A stretch of 64,000 nt of DNA from Cladocopium goreaui (GCA_947184155.2 CAMXCT020002004.1:55889-119888); one strand, 5' to 3'. Positions 1 through 11,400 are shown, counted from the stretch's first letter. Notes: generated from the letters alone by a model not told the origin. A program made the numbers and translations.

Positions 1-1410
1 ATTGGTTGCTACCCAGTAAGGTGAAACACGCGTTCTTAATTGTTGCTGCTGACAGACAACAAAAGAATGCATTAGCTGTACAAAATTGCGCCTTAGCCTC
101 TCAGAGTCCTCTCACAGGTTCTTGTTCAGGTGTTCAGTCCAAGACTAAAAGAAATTGCCGTGTACCGAACGGTGTATTCATGAGCAGGGAAAATGTATTG
201 TTGGCGGCCAGATTGCTATTGTGCCGCCCCCCCTGCGGGGAGCAGCTCCGTGGCTGTGCAAAGACGGTCACATATGGCCAGGTAGGTGACCAGTCGTGGT
301 CCGCCACTCACCAAGTTCGTCTCTGGGTAGACAGAATACCGTGCCAGGTCGAAAGGGAGAACAATCCTGGCCCAACATGCAAAGTCAGTAAAACATTGTG
401 AAGCTAACGGCCTGCGGCCGCAACTGTAAAGCAATTTCTCAAACGTGCACTGTCATAGGGCGCCAAGCTGAAAAGATACCTGCAGAACTGTTCAGGTGCT
501 TCCCGAGTGTCTTCGTCTCAGCACAATACCTGCAGTGCATTGCAACGTAGCAGCCAAGGGGGTTCAGCCTTGGAATCGAGAACAAACTCCACTCACCCAA
601 CGAGTGGGCCAGCTGGTTACCATCCAATCCGAAAAATAAACTCACGATCCATGTGCGCAGACTTTGCTGCTCACGGGCGCCCCAGCCAAGACAAACAAAA
701 AACAACCGAATTCAAGGACAAGCCAACCTCCACAAGATACGCGAGGGGAGGGAGGAAGTCACGGTGGCAAGTGTGTGTGTGTGTGCACTGATGGAGCCGG
801 CAGCCTCTGCAATCCTAGTCACCTCAGTTGGCTGACAACAGGCACAGCAACAAAACACACCAAGAAAACAAGAAGAGAGACCAAAAACAGCAAACAAACA
901 ACAACAAGAAGAAAGAAACGCAAAAACGACCACTTAGAGACTGAGTTGCGGACCATGATAGCCTTAGTATGAACAGGGACGAGAAGGGAGAAAGCAAGCG
1001 GAGGCCAGCAGCAGCAAGAGGGAGAAGGCGCCACACCCGAGGGCGAATATGTAACGACCTGGCGAATGCCATGAAGGCGTTGGACGGAAAAAAAAGGATC
1101 ACTCGAGGGCGAATACCTCAGTGCAGGAAGAAAAGCACCTGAACAACACCCGCAACATGGTGTGAGGGCAGAGCCCCACACAGGGCCGAAACCTTTGTTG
1201 CGATGAGGAAAAGCGAAGATAGGAGCCATGAGGAAAAGTGAAGATAGGAGCCTAGCCATCACAACACTCCACACCACAAGGCATGACAACCGGACCGTCG
1301 CAAGATACAACCAGATACCCGGAGAGAGGGACCAGCAGAAAACTGACTGGACCAGAAAGCCCCAAGGGACCAACCGAGGGGGCGGGCAGCGAAAATCCAA
1401 CAGGACCTAA
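1..1410 (-). repeat. Dispersed non-coding repeat, inverted relative of 49.86-50.9 kb
   Basis: Read on the minus strand, about 1410 down to 1000 resembles the plus strand from about 49855 to 50170. Shared blocks include the segment around CAACAAAGG...GGCCCTGTGTGGGG (near 1190 and near 50032) and ACTGAGGTATTC (near 1118 and near 50115). Further on the match fades into CT-rich sequence on both sides. I find no convincing gene; the reading frames here are low-complexity. The repeat is probably untranslated spacer of the same giant element family, here in opposite orientation, so an element copy on the minus strand may extend left of the window. Confidence 0.55.
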
Positions 1411-3096
1411 TTACAACCACTAGTCGCGCTCCTAATGTCGCAAGGGGGCTTAACTCCGCGTCGAGCGTTTAACAAGTTAAAAACCCAAAAACACGACGGC
1501 TGTCACTGCAAAACTCATTCCCTTTTCCACACAGGAAAACACGAAAAGCGAGCTGTCTATCCAGCTTTGTCTTACATGCAGCATGCATGTTTGAACTTCT
1601 CTTGTTCCGGCTGGTCTGCTCTGTTGTAAAAAGGCAGCGGCGGCATGCAAAAACAACTTCAGAGTAAAACGGTCTCCATAAACTTCTTCTCACTCAAAAG
1701 GCGGTGAATTCGATCTGTTCGACTTCACCATGTTGTTCCACAAACATCTTTGTCCATTTGCATCTTCTCATCAAATTCCAAAAACATCGAAAACGTTGTC
1801 AAAAACATTTAGCAACTTCCAGAAACGAAAATGCAGTCCAGTTGAGAAAACATTATTTTGAGATTGTTGAAAACATCATGCACATGGAGTTGATAAACGA
1901 CGTCAAACTTCACCTCAAAACGTTCGCACCAAAAACTCATCCCAAATTCATTTGCTGTCCAGATTGCATCAAGTGCAAATGAATTTCACAGAAAACGAAG
2001 TTCTTCTCCAAAAAGTTGATGTCAAACATCATCATCCAAAATAAGGAAATCTCAATGCTTCTGTGTTCAAACTCAGATGTCTCCACATCGTTCTGCATCA
2101 TTTCCAGAGTTCCGTTCAACCGTAGTCGCTTTTGACCACTGTGTCCTTGGCAAATTTCTGTTCGTGGTTGTTCTTGTTGGGCTGCCTCTTTCGCTTTTTG
2201 CTTTGCTTCTCTGGATGGCGAAACGTATATCTGGCTGGGGGATCTACGTTTCGCCTTTTGTGGTGTTTTTGTTTGTGTTTGTTTTGTGTTTTTGATTTGC
2301 CATACTACAATCCACAGGTGTCAAATGTAGATTTCATTTTAAACTGCTTCTTCACACTTGGAAATGGACGGCCCTCATTGAATAGATTTGTTTTGGACAA
2401 GTGTCATCTACGGATGAACTATGATATGTGGTTTTCAACGTTTTCTGGAAGCTTGCATTCTGCATGAGGTTTTCGCCGAGTATCAACAACGGTTGAGGAG
2501 GTTTTTATGCAAAACAACGTTTGCTGAAAACTGGTTTTTGGAGAGTTGCAAAACTTGATGTAGAGATGATGAAGATGGTTTTGCCATTTGCATGGCAATT
2601 TGGAATGTCGTTTATTGCCTTCGCATGTGCATGCTCGACAACAAACTCCAAACCTTTTTCAACCTGGTTTTTATTTCAACAACTTTGTGGACGAGAACTT
2701 TGTGGAGATGGTTTTGTGTTTTTCACTGCATGCTGCATGTGAGCAACTGGAAACTGTGCTTTGAGTGGTGCACCGTGCTGGAACATCAAATTTCAGCAGA
2801 AAAATCATCCCAGTCTCAAATGGAAAAGTCGGCCGTGCAAACGTTGTTGGAAAAACATCATGCACGTCAATAAATAAGAGAGAAAGAGAACAGCACGGTA
2901 CAGCGGCTGACAGATAGCCGGACAGCTTACTTTGGTTGTTTTCGTGTGCTGAGAAAAAGGAGTTAGAGCGAGGTCAAGTCACTTAATTTGAGTTTGGTTT
3001 GCTTGCGTGTTTTTTTGCAAGCTTTATTGGCATCGCCGGTGCTGCACGGAACCCAAGCGTAGGTCGACGCGCGCACGCGGCTAGGACGCGAGTAAG
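1411..3096. other. Non-coding, AT/T-rich stretch without a recognisable gene
   Basis: The segment has many short runs such as GAAAAC, AAAACA and GTTTTTG and only short uninformative reading frames. It contains one strong inverted repeat (2217-2255), listed separately. I see no promoter, RNA gene or transposon end that can be defended. Confidence 0.5.
2217..2255 (+). repeat. Long hairpin with G-rich loop, copy 1
   Basis: GGCGAAACGTA (2217-2227) pairs with TACGTTTCGCC (2245-2255). After one mismatch ATC pairs with GAT, leaving the loop TGGCTGGGG (2232-2240). The flanks resemble those of a second hairpin at 51560-51597, including the TTCTTGTTGGGC block about 45 bases upstream. Confidence 0.6.
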
Positions 3097-4175
3097 ATGA
3101 TCCAGAGAGGAGATAATTCAGGAGCTGAGATGCAACCACCAGGATCAGGACCAGGTTCATCGACTAGGCTAGAAGCAGGTCAAGGGAATGGTGCTGACTG
3201 GAACGACAAGGACTGACAGGTTGTCAAGGACCGAATGTTGGCGGTGTAACACCACAGAATGAACGAATGCAGGAAATCCTAAGGATGACGCAAGGTTTGG
3301 ACCCTATGCAAGTGCTGAGGTTAGACAGGCATTGGGAGAGCAAGTGAACCAAGTGAGGGGTGTGCCTGAGTTGTTTGGTCAAAGGGATGGTATGTTCCCA
3401 AATGGATATAATCCAATGCACGCAGAAACCAATGGAGATGGCACGTTGGACGTTTTTGCACGCTCAGAAAAATGGATAGGTAATCCACCGACACCCGAGA
3501 GCGAAATGGAGCAACAGAGAACTCGAGATCTTGGGATGGTCAAACTATATTGGAGATTTGGTAGCGTGGTCGATGCAAGCATCCCTGGAGTTTGGTTCAG
3601 AGATAGAACAAGCGTGTAGATGGCCAACAGCTTTGCAATGGCAGGAATTAAGTTCTGCACAGAGAGCCAGGAGCAGGAGACTGATAGCAATTCTGAAAGC
3701 TGCTTTCAATGGACACCCTCGGACTGTAACGCTGATTAATGCCTACTCAGAAGGGGTCAACCTGTTGAGTTCAGATGTTGGAGTAAACCCTGATTTGCAG
3801 AGTTCAAATGGGTTTGAATCGATAAGACAGCTCACCATGGAATACAACTTGAGAACCCGCAGTGAAGCATTGAGTTTTCGCACAGCCCTTGCACACAAGA
3901 GTTTCAGTTTGCATGCCAGTGAGACAAGCCCAAGCACTGTTGTGACGGACACCATCCGGAAGATTGACTATTTTTTGTGGCCGGCGCCATTGTCTTTCGA
4001 CTGGTCACCACACTTGAGGCTTACCTGCGGACCAGCGGGGAATCGAACCACCACCGGTGGTCTGTCCGCGTCGTCAAGAACCGCCCTACCAACTACTCCA
4101 CAGGGACGCCTCATCCGGAAGATTGACTATGAGAATGCACGCTATGGCAAGCTCTTGCGTGCTCTTGCAAGTTCA
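3097..4175 (+). pseudogene. Degraded copia-type gag remnant
   Basis: The translated pieces match the gag layout common in dinoflagellate copia-like elements: a Pro/Gly-rich start at ATG 3097, then 'SEKWIGNPP' (frame of 3332, near 3470), then in another frame (from 3531) 'QASLEFGSEIEQACRW', 'QRARSRRLIAILKAAFNGHPRT', 'NGFESIRQLTMEY', 'RSEALSFRTALAHKSF' and 'ETSPSTVVTDTIRKIDYE'. At least three frame changes or stops interrupt it between 3216 and 3540, and a SINE is inserted at 3972-4111. After the insertion gag sequence continues for about 15 codons ('NARYGKLLRAL') and then passes straight into helicase sequence in another frame near 4170. It is a dead fragment fused to or truncated by the larger element. 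Family assignment is from memory of gag sequences, not a search. Confidence 0.65.
3953..4130 (-). mobile_element. tRNA-derived SINE with 19-bp target-site duplication
   Basis: A perfect 19-bp direct repeat CATCCGGAAGATTGACTAT (3953-3971 and 4112-4130) flanks a 140-bp insert. On the minus strand the insert starts GGCGTCCCTGTGGAGTAGTTGGTAG, which contains an A-box-like block, continues with a perfect B box GGTTCGATTCC (around 4034-4044) and ends in a short A run (TTTTT on the plus strand just after 3971). That is a pol III promoter, a tRNA-like body and a target-site duplication, the signature of a tRNA-SINE copied by target-primed reverse transcription. It interrupts the gag codons for 'IRKIDY', which are duplicated on both sides. 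The identical duplication suggests a fairly recent insertion. Confidence 0.85.
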
Positions 4176-7100
4176 ATTGATATGGGAAACTATCCTCTCA
4201 GAATTCCCAGATGTTGGTGGCAAAACCGTGCTAGCAGCCATTGCGCTACCACCATCGCTGCTCACGACATGCAATTTATCTCAGCTGAGAGAGATCCACC
4301 TCATTCACCATGCAGATGACAGGCTCTGCGTATGGAACCCGTCAAACCATGACATCAAGCTGCTTAAGCAACGGGGCTTTAAAATTACGCATATCACAGG
4401 ATGGAGAGCGTACCTCGGTACTGCACAACATAACTACTCGCATTGGACAAGAGTTGCCCTCCCAGAAGGACGACCAGATATGGAGCAGTTAGAAGGTACC
4501 CCTGGAGTGCTCCCCTTCGAAGTGTACTCACAGGCTCCCCTCCGACTGATCTCATGGTGCAGCTTTGAGCTCTCAAGAATTGCCAGAAAACTCTTGCGTG
4601 AATTAGCGGAAATGTGTGAGCTACCTGAAACCACGACACAGGCACTTGTTACACACATTGCTGCACACAATTCAGAGGTCAAAACTGAGCAAGAGGCAAC
4701 CCAATACTTAGCCACGTTGGCAACAGTCACCATTTCCTCAAGGTCCAAGTTGCTCAACTATACCACTATGGTACAACATTTCCTCGGCACCTTGCAATTG
4801 CCCCTGGCTATCTACATGTTAGACTACTACTTGCCCATGCTCAGTCCAAATGAAGGCTATAATGAAACAGGGTTAACAATGCAGAGTGCAGGCCCCATCC
4901 GGCAACCATCGCAACCCATCGCCCTAGAATTCCTTTTCAAAGGCAGCGAGTTTGGACACTGGAAAGCTAAAGGCGGGCAGGATGCTTTCGCGTTCCGACA
5001 CCCAAGCCTGGGCAAAACTGAAGTGTTCAGCCTGCTGGCCAGCGATGCGCACCATCACAAAGTCAGCCCCATTGGCACGGGTAGGCTCATTGCCATGGTG
5101 GGTACAGCGGACGCACTAGCTTATGATGGAGATGACCTTCAAATCCTTTTTGGCTTGGTCCTCGCCATCACGCCACGCGCAGCCAAAAAAAAGGATGAGC
5201 TGGCTGCCTCACGCATATACAGACAGTGCAACCCTAAATTCATCGAAGTTGCTTTCCTCTCAGGACCGGCCATTGAGTTTTTTGCAAAGGAACAACTCGA
5301 AGCCCTCCAAGACTGGTATAGTGCCTCCGGCCAGCACCTGGACCCCGTTGACGCGACCGTCCAGGGGCAGAACAGCCCGGTCCCCCAGACCTTCTTTCTC
5401 GATACAATGTGGATGTTCGGATGTACTAAGCCTACCCGTGAGCTTACCGCGGTTACACAAACCCCCCCGTGCAGGTACCACCTGGGATTAGGCATTTACA
5501 ATGTCCAAACAGCAGTAGAAGGAATGGAGGGCAACAAAAGATCGCATTTCTTGCATTTGTGCGGCCAGTTGCTCCGCCTAGTGCTAATTCCATGTCATGT
5601 GGAGGGCGAGCTTCACCCTTGGACTCGCTCCACTGCACTTTCCTTTGCCGCTGAGCTTGACGGACACGTTTTAGGCACACTCTGCGCAGTGACAATGGCG
5701 TTGCTCACCAACCGGCTAGATCTGTGCATCCAAGGGCTTTTCGGAGCAGGCAAGTCGAAATCCATGGCAATCCTCATCCTGGCCTTGATTGAAATCGACA
5801 CTACCGACAGCCTCAAAATATTGCTCATTTGCAAAGAGAACTCCGGCACTCGATCCTTTGCTGACCTCCTCCTATGGCTCGACCCCCCGTCGGGGGTGTT
5901 TGGGCGCATAGGTAGGCTGGTGGGAGACCAAGAGCGCAACAAAAGCAGTTACTCGCACACTAAATTTGATATCCACGCGAGAGAAAGAAGGCAAATGCTG
6001 AACAAGTGTCAATTAATATTAGCCACCGGGGGAACGGTAGCCCAGGATCTTACCATGCAATGGTCCACAATGAGTGGATTCATGCAAGAGCTCTCCCTCC
6101 TTGTCATTGATGAAGGCCAGCAGTACGGCACTGACCGCGAAATTGCAGTTATCAGCCTGCTGAAACAGCAACCCCTGGTCCTGTGGACAGGAGACTCGGA
6201 GCAGACACCTGGCGGTATTGATCGGGCAGCTCGCAACGCCAAACGGGCACGACAACTACTGTTAGCCAAAAAGCATGGCCTGCGAAGCGATCGCAACTAC
6301 TACATGCCCGCCAACCTTGCCGATGCAATGATCCGACTGCTAGATGGTTCGGCAAATGAAGGCTTAACGGCTCTTAGTCAAATCCTCAAACGAGGCCAGT
6401 CCACATTAGGTCAGCTATGGACAAGTCACCTCTCGCCGCAGGATGAGGAAGACCTCAGGGCAGCCAGCACTGTGCTCCCAGGCCTCAAAGCCGTATTTGA
6501 AGCAGCTCAACCAAATATGCAACGACACTCCCGATTCGTAGACTCGGAACTGCTGGCGGGTACCGCTCTCAATTTTCCACGGTCTCTCGTGCGCCTTGCC
6601 TGGATTTTGCAGCATGCCGCTACCCTCCTGCCCATGGCTGGTGACATACAAGCAGTATTAAACTCTCAGACCGCCGGCGTAAGCGACATCCATGCCTGGG
6701 GGTTAATGCTTCCGTCCAGTTCCAGGGTTAGTCCTGTGACATACCATGCAGTAGTTGCAGTTAGATATCCTAATCTTTGCAGGAAGATCAATGGCCTATG
6801 GGAACTAGGAAGTTTTGCTTCGGGAGGCCTTCCTGACAAGCCACCCGGGTTCCAACTAGTGCTCTGGGATACTAATGCTAGGATCAACGGTTTGGTAGCG
6901 ACGGATTTAGAAACTCTAGTGTCAGAAGTACTCAGCCCCTTCCCTCACAATGCTGGATTTGCCGATGGACTTTTCACAATGACCACAGCAACTGATCATA
7001 AGAACAATTTGAACCGCTCCGTGCTCAAAAGAGATTATGTTCGCACCCTGCGGGTAGAAACAATAGCCAATTCGGCAGGAGGAACAGCGCAGGTATCAAT

Positions 7101-7263
7101 CGTAGCTCAGCCCAGTATTGGATTTCTCAACACTAAGTATTACTCCAATGGCTCTCCTACAGAAGACACTGAAGACTGCCTAGGCTCCGTAGCCTTTGGC
7201 TCAAGTTTTCGGTTCAAGTTACCAGTAGCCGAGCACACCTGTTGCAGAGGAGAGTACTGGTAA
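4057..7263 (+). CDS. SF1 (Upf1/DNA2-like) helicase of element 1, motif VI degenerate
   Basis: The first predicted start (4057) lies inside the SINE. Similarity to the second helicase (43683-47693) begins near 4170 ('ILSEF...AAIALPP...DDRLCVW'), so the true 5' end is lost. Walker A is 'GLFGAGKSKS' (Lys about residue 566), Walker B is 'VIDEGQQYG' (Asp-Glu about 685-686) and a motif III-like 'GDSEQTPGG' follows. Known superfamily-1 helicases use these to couple ATP hydrolysis to unwinding of nucleic acid. The end is odd: where copy 2 has 'ATVALTRAIEHTYIVSP' (motif VI with its Arg), this copy reads 'SVAFGSSFRFKLPVAEHTC' and stops soon after, about 290 residues earlier than copy 2. It is therefore probably inactive or truncated. 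It lies upstream of the DNMT-RT polyprotein on the same strand, consistent with a role in the element's replication (inference). Confidence 0.75.
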   Translation: MVCPRRQEPPYQLLHRDASSGRLTMRMHAMASSCVLLQVQLIWETILSEFPDVGGKTVLAAIALPPSLLTTCNLSQLREIHLIHHADDRLCVWNPSNHDIKLLKQRGFKITHITGWRAYLGTAQHNYSHWTRVALPEGRPDMEQLEGTPGVLPFEVYSQAPLRLISWCSFELSRIARKLLRELAEMCELPETTTQALVTHIAAHNSEVKTEQEATQYLATLATVTISSRSKLLNYTTMVQHFLGTLQLPLAIYMLDYYLPMLSPNEGYNETGLTMQSAGPIRQPSQPIALEFLFKGSEFGHWKAKGGQDAFAFRHPSLGKTEVFSLLASDAHHHKVSPIGTGRLIAMVGTADALAYDGDDLQILFGLVLAITPRAAKKKDELAASRIYRQCNPKFIEVAFLSGPAIEFFAKEQLEALQDWYSASGQHLDPVDATVQGQNSPVPQTFFLDTMWMFGCTKPTRELTAVTQTPPCRYHLGLGIYNVQTAVEGMEGNKRSHFLHLCGQLLRLVLIPCHVEGELHPWTRSTALSFAAELDGHVLGTLCAVTMALLTNRLDLCIQGLFGAGKSKSMAILILALIEIDTTDSLKILLICKENSGTRSFADLLLWLDPPSGVFGRIGRLVGDQERNKSSYSHTKFDIHARERRQMLNKCQLILATGGTVAQDLTMQWSTMSGFMQELSLLVIDEGQQYGTDREIAVISLLKQQPLVLWTGDSEQTPGGIDRAARNAKRARQLLLAKKHGLRSDRNYYMPANLADAMIRLLDGSANEGLTALSQILKRGQSTLGQLWTSHLSPQDEEDLRAASTVLPGLKAVFEAAQPNMQRHSRFVDSELLAGTALNFPRSLVRLAWILQHAATLLPMAGDIQAVLNSQTAGVSDIHAWGLMLPSSSRVSPVTYHAVVAVRYPNLCRKINGLWELGSFASGGLPDKPPGFQLVLWDTNARINGLVATDLETLVSEVLSPFPHNAGFADGLFTMTTATDHKNNLNRSVLKRDYVRTLRVETIANSAGGTAQVSIVAQPSIGFLNTKYYSNGSPTEDTEDCLGSVAFGSSFRFKLPVAEHTCCRGEYW

Positions 7264-8442
7264 CTGCGTAGTTAGCCCAGGGGTAAGGGACTTGTTGTGT
7301 AGTTTGTTGCTGGGGCGACTTACTGTGGTCAATTCCTCCTGTGCTGCCGGAACCCCCCCCTTTTTTTACTTGAGGTGTGATTGAGTTGGCTTTGTGAGTT
7401 TGCGTTTTAGTTTTGTTGCTCTCTTTTAGTTTTCGCCTGGACCTCAGATTGAATAACTGGTTGAGAGATTGTGTAAACTTTAGATCTGCTTTTGGGATTC
7501 CTAATCACCTGATTCGCATCGAGCTCAGATCTCAAGGTTTGGTTTTCTTTGTTGCCTGGGTGTCTGTCCAAAGACGCGACAGGCACCTCAGCCAACCCTC
7601 ATTCACACCCCTTTTTGAGTACCTGCTTTTACACAGGGTTTCTGTCCTTAGACGTGACAGGCTCACTGTTTCCTTTTTCCATTCTTAATTTGAGTTCACA
7701 CAGTGTGTCTGTCCAAAGACGTGACAGGTCACTGTTCTCTTTTCTCCATCTTTACCAAGTCCCCTTTCTTTTCCGTTTTTCCGTTTCGCTCTCACACAGT
7801 GTGTCTGTCCAAAGACGTGACAGGTCACTGTCCTTTTTACTTCACTTCTTTACCAAGGCCCCTCTTCTTGCCCGTTTCTTTCGTTTTCTCTTGGCTCTTC
7901 TGTCTCCCTCCTGGTTCTTTGTTTGCGCTTTCTTTTCGCAGTGTGTCTGTCCAAAGACGTGGCAGGTACTCTGTTCCCCCTTTTGATCTTAATCGATCTC
8001 CCTGCGACCTTTTCTTCCTTTTGCTTGCACAGTGTGTCTGTCCAAAGACGTGACAGGTGCTCTGTTCCCTCCCCTTTTTACTTTGCTTGCCCCCTTTTAC
8101 TTGAAGTTTAGCTGATCTCTTCTGGTTACACAGTGTATCTGTCCAAAGACGTGACAGGTCTCTGTTACCGATACCACTTACCTTTCATTTGCATTGAGGA
8201 CACCTTCTCCCCCCCCTTTTTTTTAAATTGCTTGATTTGTGGTTAAGTTTCTGTGACTTCCTGTGCGAATCTACCTCAGCAACTCCACCTTCTCTTCTCT
8301 TTCCTTGATTGAATTCTCTCTCCCAGTTTTACGGGTTTATCTGTCCAAAGACGCGGCAGGTACTCCCCTCTCCCCTCTCTCACCTCGTAATTTGTCATAC
8401 CTCTCACACACAACCTGTTCCTTGTGAGAACTCAAAGCCATA
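7264..8442 (+). other. Pyrimidine-rich spacer (leader) before the DNMT polyprotein
   Basis: This stretch of about 1.2 kb is rich in C and T (runs such as CCCCCCCTTTTTTT near 7360 and 8214) and carries eight copies of the CTGTC/GACAG stem-loop. Reading frames across it merely spell the repeat ('CLSKDVTG', 'VSVQRRDR') in different phases and are not considered genes. The same texture, CT-rich with stem-loops, occurs at 36.9-37.1 and 40.5-41.1 kb before other ORFs, so it looks like an element leader. Confidence 0.7.
7564..8359 (+). repeat. Array of eight conserved stem-loops
   Basis: The 19-base cores start at 7564, 7642, 7709, 7805, 7947, 8038, 8139 and 8341. The consensus is CTGTC, loop CAAAGACGT, GACAG. 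The first and last have loop end GC instead of GT, the second has CTTAGACGT, and the fifth and last have GGCAG (a G-T wobble keeps the stem). In copies 3 and 4 an outer CAGTG/CACTG pairing extends the stem. Spacers vary from about 67 to 200 bases and are unrelated CT-rich sequence, so the array is not a tandem satellite. The last copy ends 83 bases before the ATG at 8443. Confidence 0.9.
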
Positions 8443-11400
8443 ATGTCCGAACACATCGAGGCTCAACAGGCTGCTGCAGAACGTCTCGGTGCACTTGGAT
8501 TGAATGCCACTCTCATGGTGCATTTTCCGAGCAAAATCAAAGCACCTGAAGGCATACTTCTGACCACCTATGATCAGCTGCATTCACAGATAGCGAAGCA
8601 GGAGACGACTGCTTATGCGTTTCCCTCTTTTGGAGCTGCTCAAAGTGCTATGAGAACACTAGCGACGATGCAACAGACTGTTATATTTATCTATGAGTGT
8701 CATGCCAACACTGGCCCAGTTGAAATTGCAGCAAAAGTCTTTGACACTTGCCATAGGCATGTTGCAGCCATTCGAGAAATTAAGCAGCTCACTGGAGCCC
8801 TCAGATATCAGAAATATCCTACTGTATTATATCTAGTCAAAATGGATAGCCTGTCAAGCAGTCCGGCGGTAATTGAATGGCAAATCTCTGACACGATAAC
8901 TGACGAGCTAATAATGCCTGCTCGTATCGCCTTTGAAAATTTTGTCGGCAAAGAACTGCGACAAGGGCAATATCCAGGAGTCAGTGAGACCAGTACATCA
9001 CCAAATGGCTGCTATAATTCTGACAAGTCAAAAGGAAGCGTGCCGCTTACTATCAAATATGAAAAGAACTCGTGCTTACAAAGAACCAAAATCCGTGAAG
9101 CAATTGAATCACTCCAGAAAGAAGTCAACGCAGCACAAGATACCCAGTTTCAGATCAAAGAAGGCATTGACTGGACTCGTTTACATAAACTACGGGAGGC
9201 TGCTACCTTCACAGTTATGTCCACTCGGCACTTAAGTGATCAAGAACGAAATGCTCTTGCGCTGGAGCTCATGTCCTTCAGAATCAAGTATTTTTTCCTC
9301 TCTAAAGCTCAAGTAATGCTGAAACTAGAAGGTATTGAAATCGAAGTGCTCCGCAACTTATTGCATTGTTCAACAACGTACTTGCCCTTTGGACAACGCC
9401 AGCAATCGACACAATTTGTTCTTAGTCAAGTGAATGCCATTGGCAGCAACTGGTACCGAATTGAAGTAAAGTATGCACCAATAGGCAGTATGCCCTTCAT
9501 ACCACTTCAAATTGCTAAAAGTAGCATTATCCCACTCCTGGAAAATGAAGTAGCAGTCATTGACTCAGAGCTCGGCTTTGCACTCATGAATGCGTTTTCA
9601 GCATCCAAATTTGAATTTCAAACAATCGTCAATGAAGACAATGTCAATGTCACGATGCTCACTTTTTGGATCCCTCATGAAGTTAAGCAGAACTTCCCAT
9701 GTTCTTTCACAGTCAAGGACAGAAGAGGAAACAGTATTGTTTGCACGATAGAGCACTGTGGAAACATACTGCCGCAAAATGGTGCACCGGGTGAACCACC
9801 CAGGCACGAGACCAAAGGAGAGCATTGGCGTAGAATTGGTGAAAAGTGTAACCCAAGCTTCAAAAATAGACTCACTGTTATCGCTCCTGTCAGCACCCAG
9901 AATGCTTCACAGAAGCGACGGTTCGGACTTCTTAAGGACTCAGCATATGACTTGCAGACTCAACAGGTATCATATACGTACTCTGAAGAGACCTACCCTT
10001 GGATTCTCTTCCTTGAATCTATACCTGTAAAAGATACACTTGACATCTTTTTGAATCATTTCAGTCATTTTGAAGCAGTGAATAGTGCGAAAGGAGATTT
10101 CTGCAAGCAAAACGTCCTCAGGTTTGAGCAAGTGTCCAAATTTACCAGAATCATGATGTTTGAAATACCGACAGGCAGGCAATGTCAAATCAATCGAGTT
10201 GATGGCCTCGAAAGCTCATTATACCTCACTAAGGTTGATGCCTTACAAATATATCCCTTCAAAGCTTGCTATCTTGTCATGCTTGTGCCTCCCCACTTCG
10301 ACTTCAGTGCCATGCTAACTGCTGATACTAAAGTTGAAGCCATTGCTGCATGGAAATTTATTACATTCGACAACAGCGGTACCAATGGGAAAACTACCGC
10401 GGTGCCCTCTACAAGCTCCACACAGCACCAGCTGCTCACGAAGGACAAACGAACTGACCAGGGTGCTAAACTGCCTAGGACCCCGCCTGTCCCCCCTAGT
10501 AGCAAGAAAGAAATTGATCAGCTTCCGGCTTACGCAGCGTTAGGCACCACTCCCCCGCCAACTCCGCCCTCCCAACAGGTCAACCCTTATCAAAACAGTC
10601 CCCCCCTCACTGATGCTGTCGCTGGGGCAAGCGACCATGACACTGCGAACCCAAATGCAGAGCGGTCAAGCAGTCAAGGTGATCTCAAAGGTGCTCAGCG
10701 CGCTGGTAAAGTTCCAGAAGGGCAATTAACACCTGGTGATGCACGCACTAACCCCCCTACTGTCAGCCCAACCATCCCATGGACCAACCTACCTGCTAGT
10801 CACCCTGCTGGCACCAGTGAGCAACCAATTACTGATATGGTTGTTGATCAAGACCTTCACGGAAATAACATACGCAAAGCAGAGGAGGAAGATAAAGAGA
10901 TGCTACCTCCCCAACCTGCACTTCTCTCCACCCCCATCAAGAAACCCCCTACATGTGAAGGAGAAGCTCTTAGCAGTCAGAAAACTAGCCTGCAAGAGCT
11001 CAAATCCACTTACGGAGATGTGAAAGGTGATTTTGCAAGCAAAAACAAACTGCCTAATGAACTTTCTGACCCTGTTATGACTCCGTCCTCCCCACCTGGT
11101 GTTTCCCCTCCCTCACAAACTGACAATGCGAAACCGGAGAGCAGTGACCCCATTGTACATACACTTCCAAGTCAATGCCAGCCTCCAGGTGCTTCCTCTA
11201 ATGCTCCTATTGGAAATGCTCCTTTACCAGAAAAACAGTCATTGTTACCTGATGACGCTGTTGTCGTAGAAATCTGTAAAGATCCCCCTGACATTGCAAC
11301 CCCCACAACGACCAAGTCGTCCCAGGCCCCTCCCTTACATCAAGGAGAAGCATTGCCCCCTATCCAGGCTGCCCTTCAACGAAGTTCTGTCCTATCGGCT

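Noticed and set aside
819..1400. Minus-strand ORF of 193 codons
   Set aside because: Low-complexity hydrophobic and Ser/Cys-rich translation of a CT-rich repeat; the same DNA elsewhere (49.9-50.2 kb) has shifted frames and no conserved protein.
4005..4111. Functional tRNA gene on the minus strand
   Set aside because: Flanking target-site duplication and A-tail show a SINE; the acceptor stem does not close into a normal cloverleaf.
7413..8111. Plus-strand ORFs spelling 'VSVQRRDR' and 'CLSKDVTG' repeats
   Set aside because: These are the stem-loop DNA read in different frames; the phase changes between copies, so no repeat protein is encoded.
7564..8359. CRISPR-like array of short repeats
   Set aside because: Spacing is irregular (about 67-200 bases), the same unit occurs singly at many other places, the stems vary by compensation, and the context is eukaryotic retroelement DNA.
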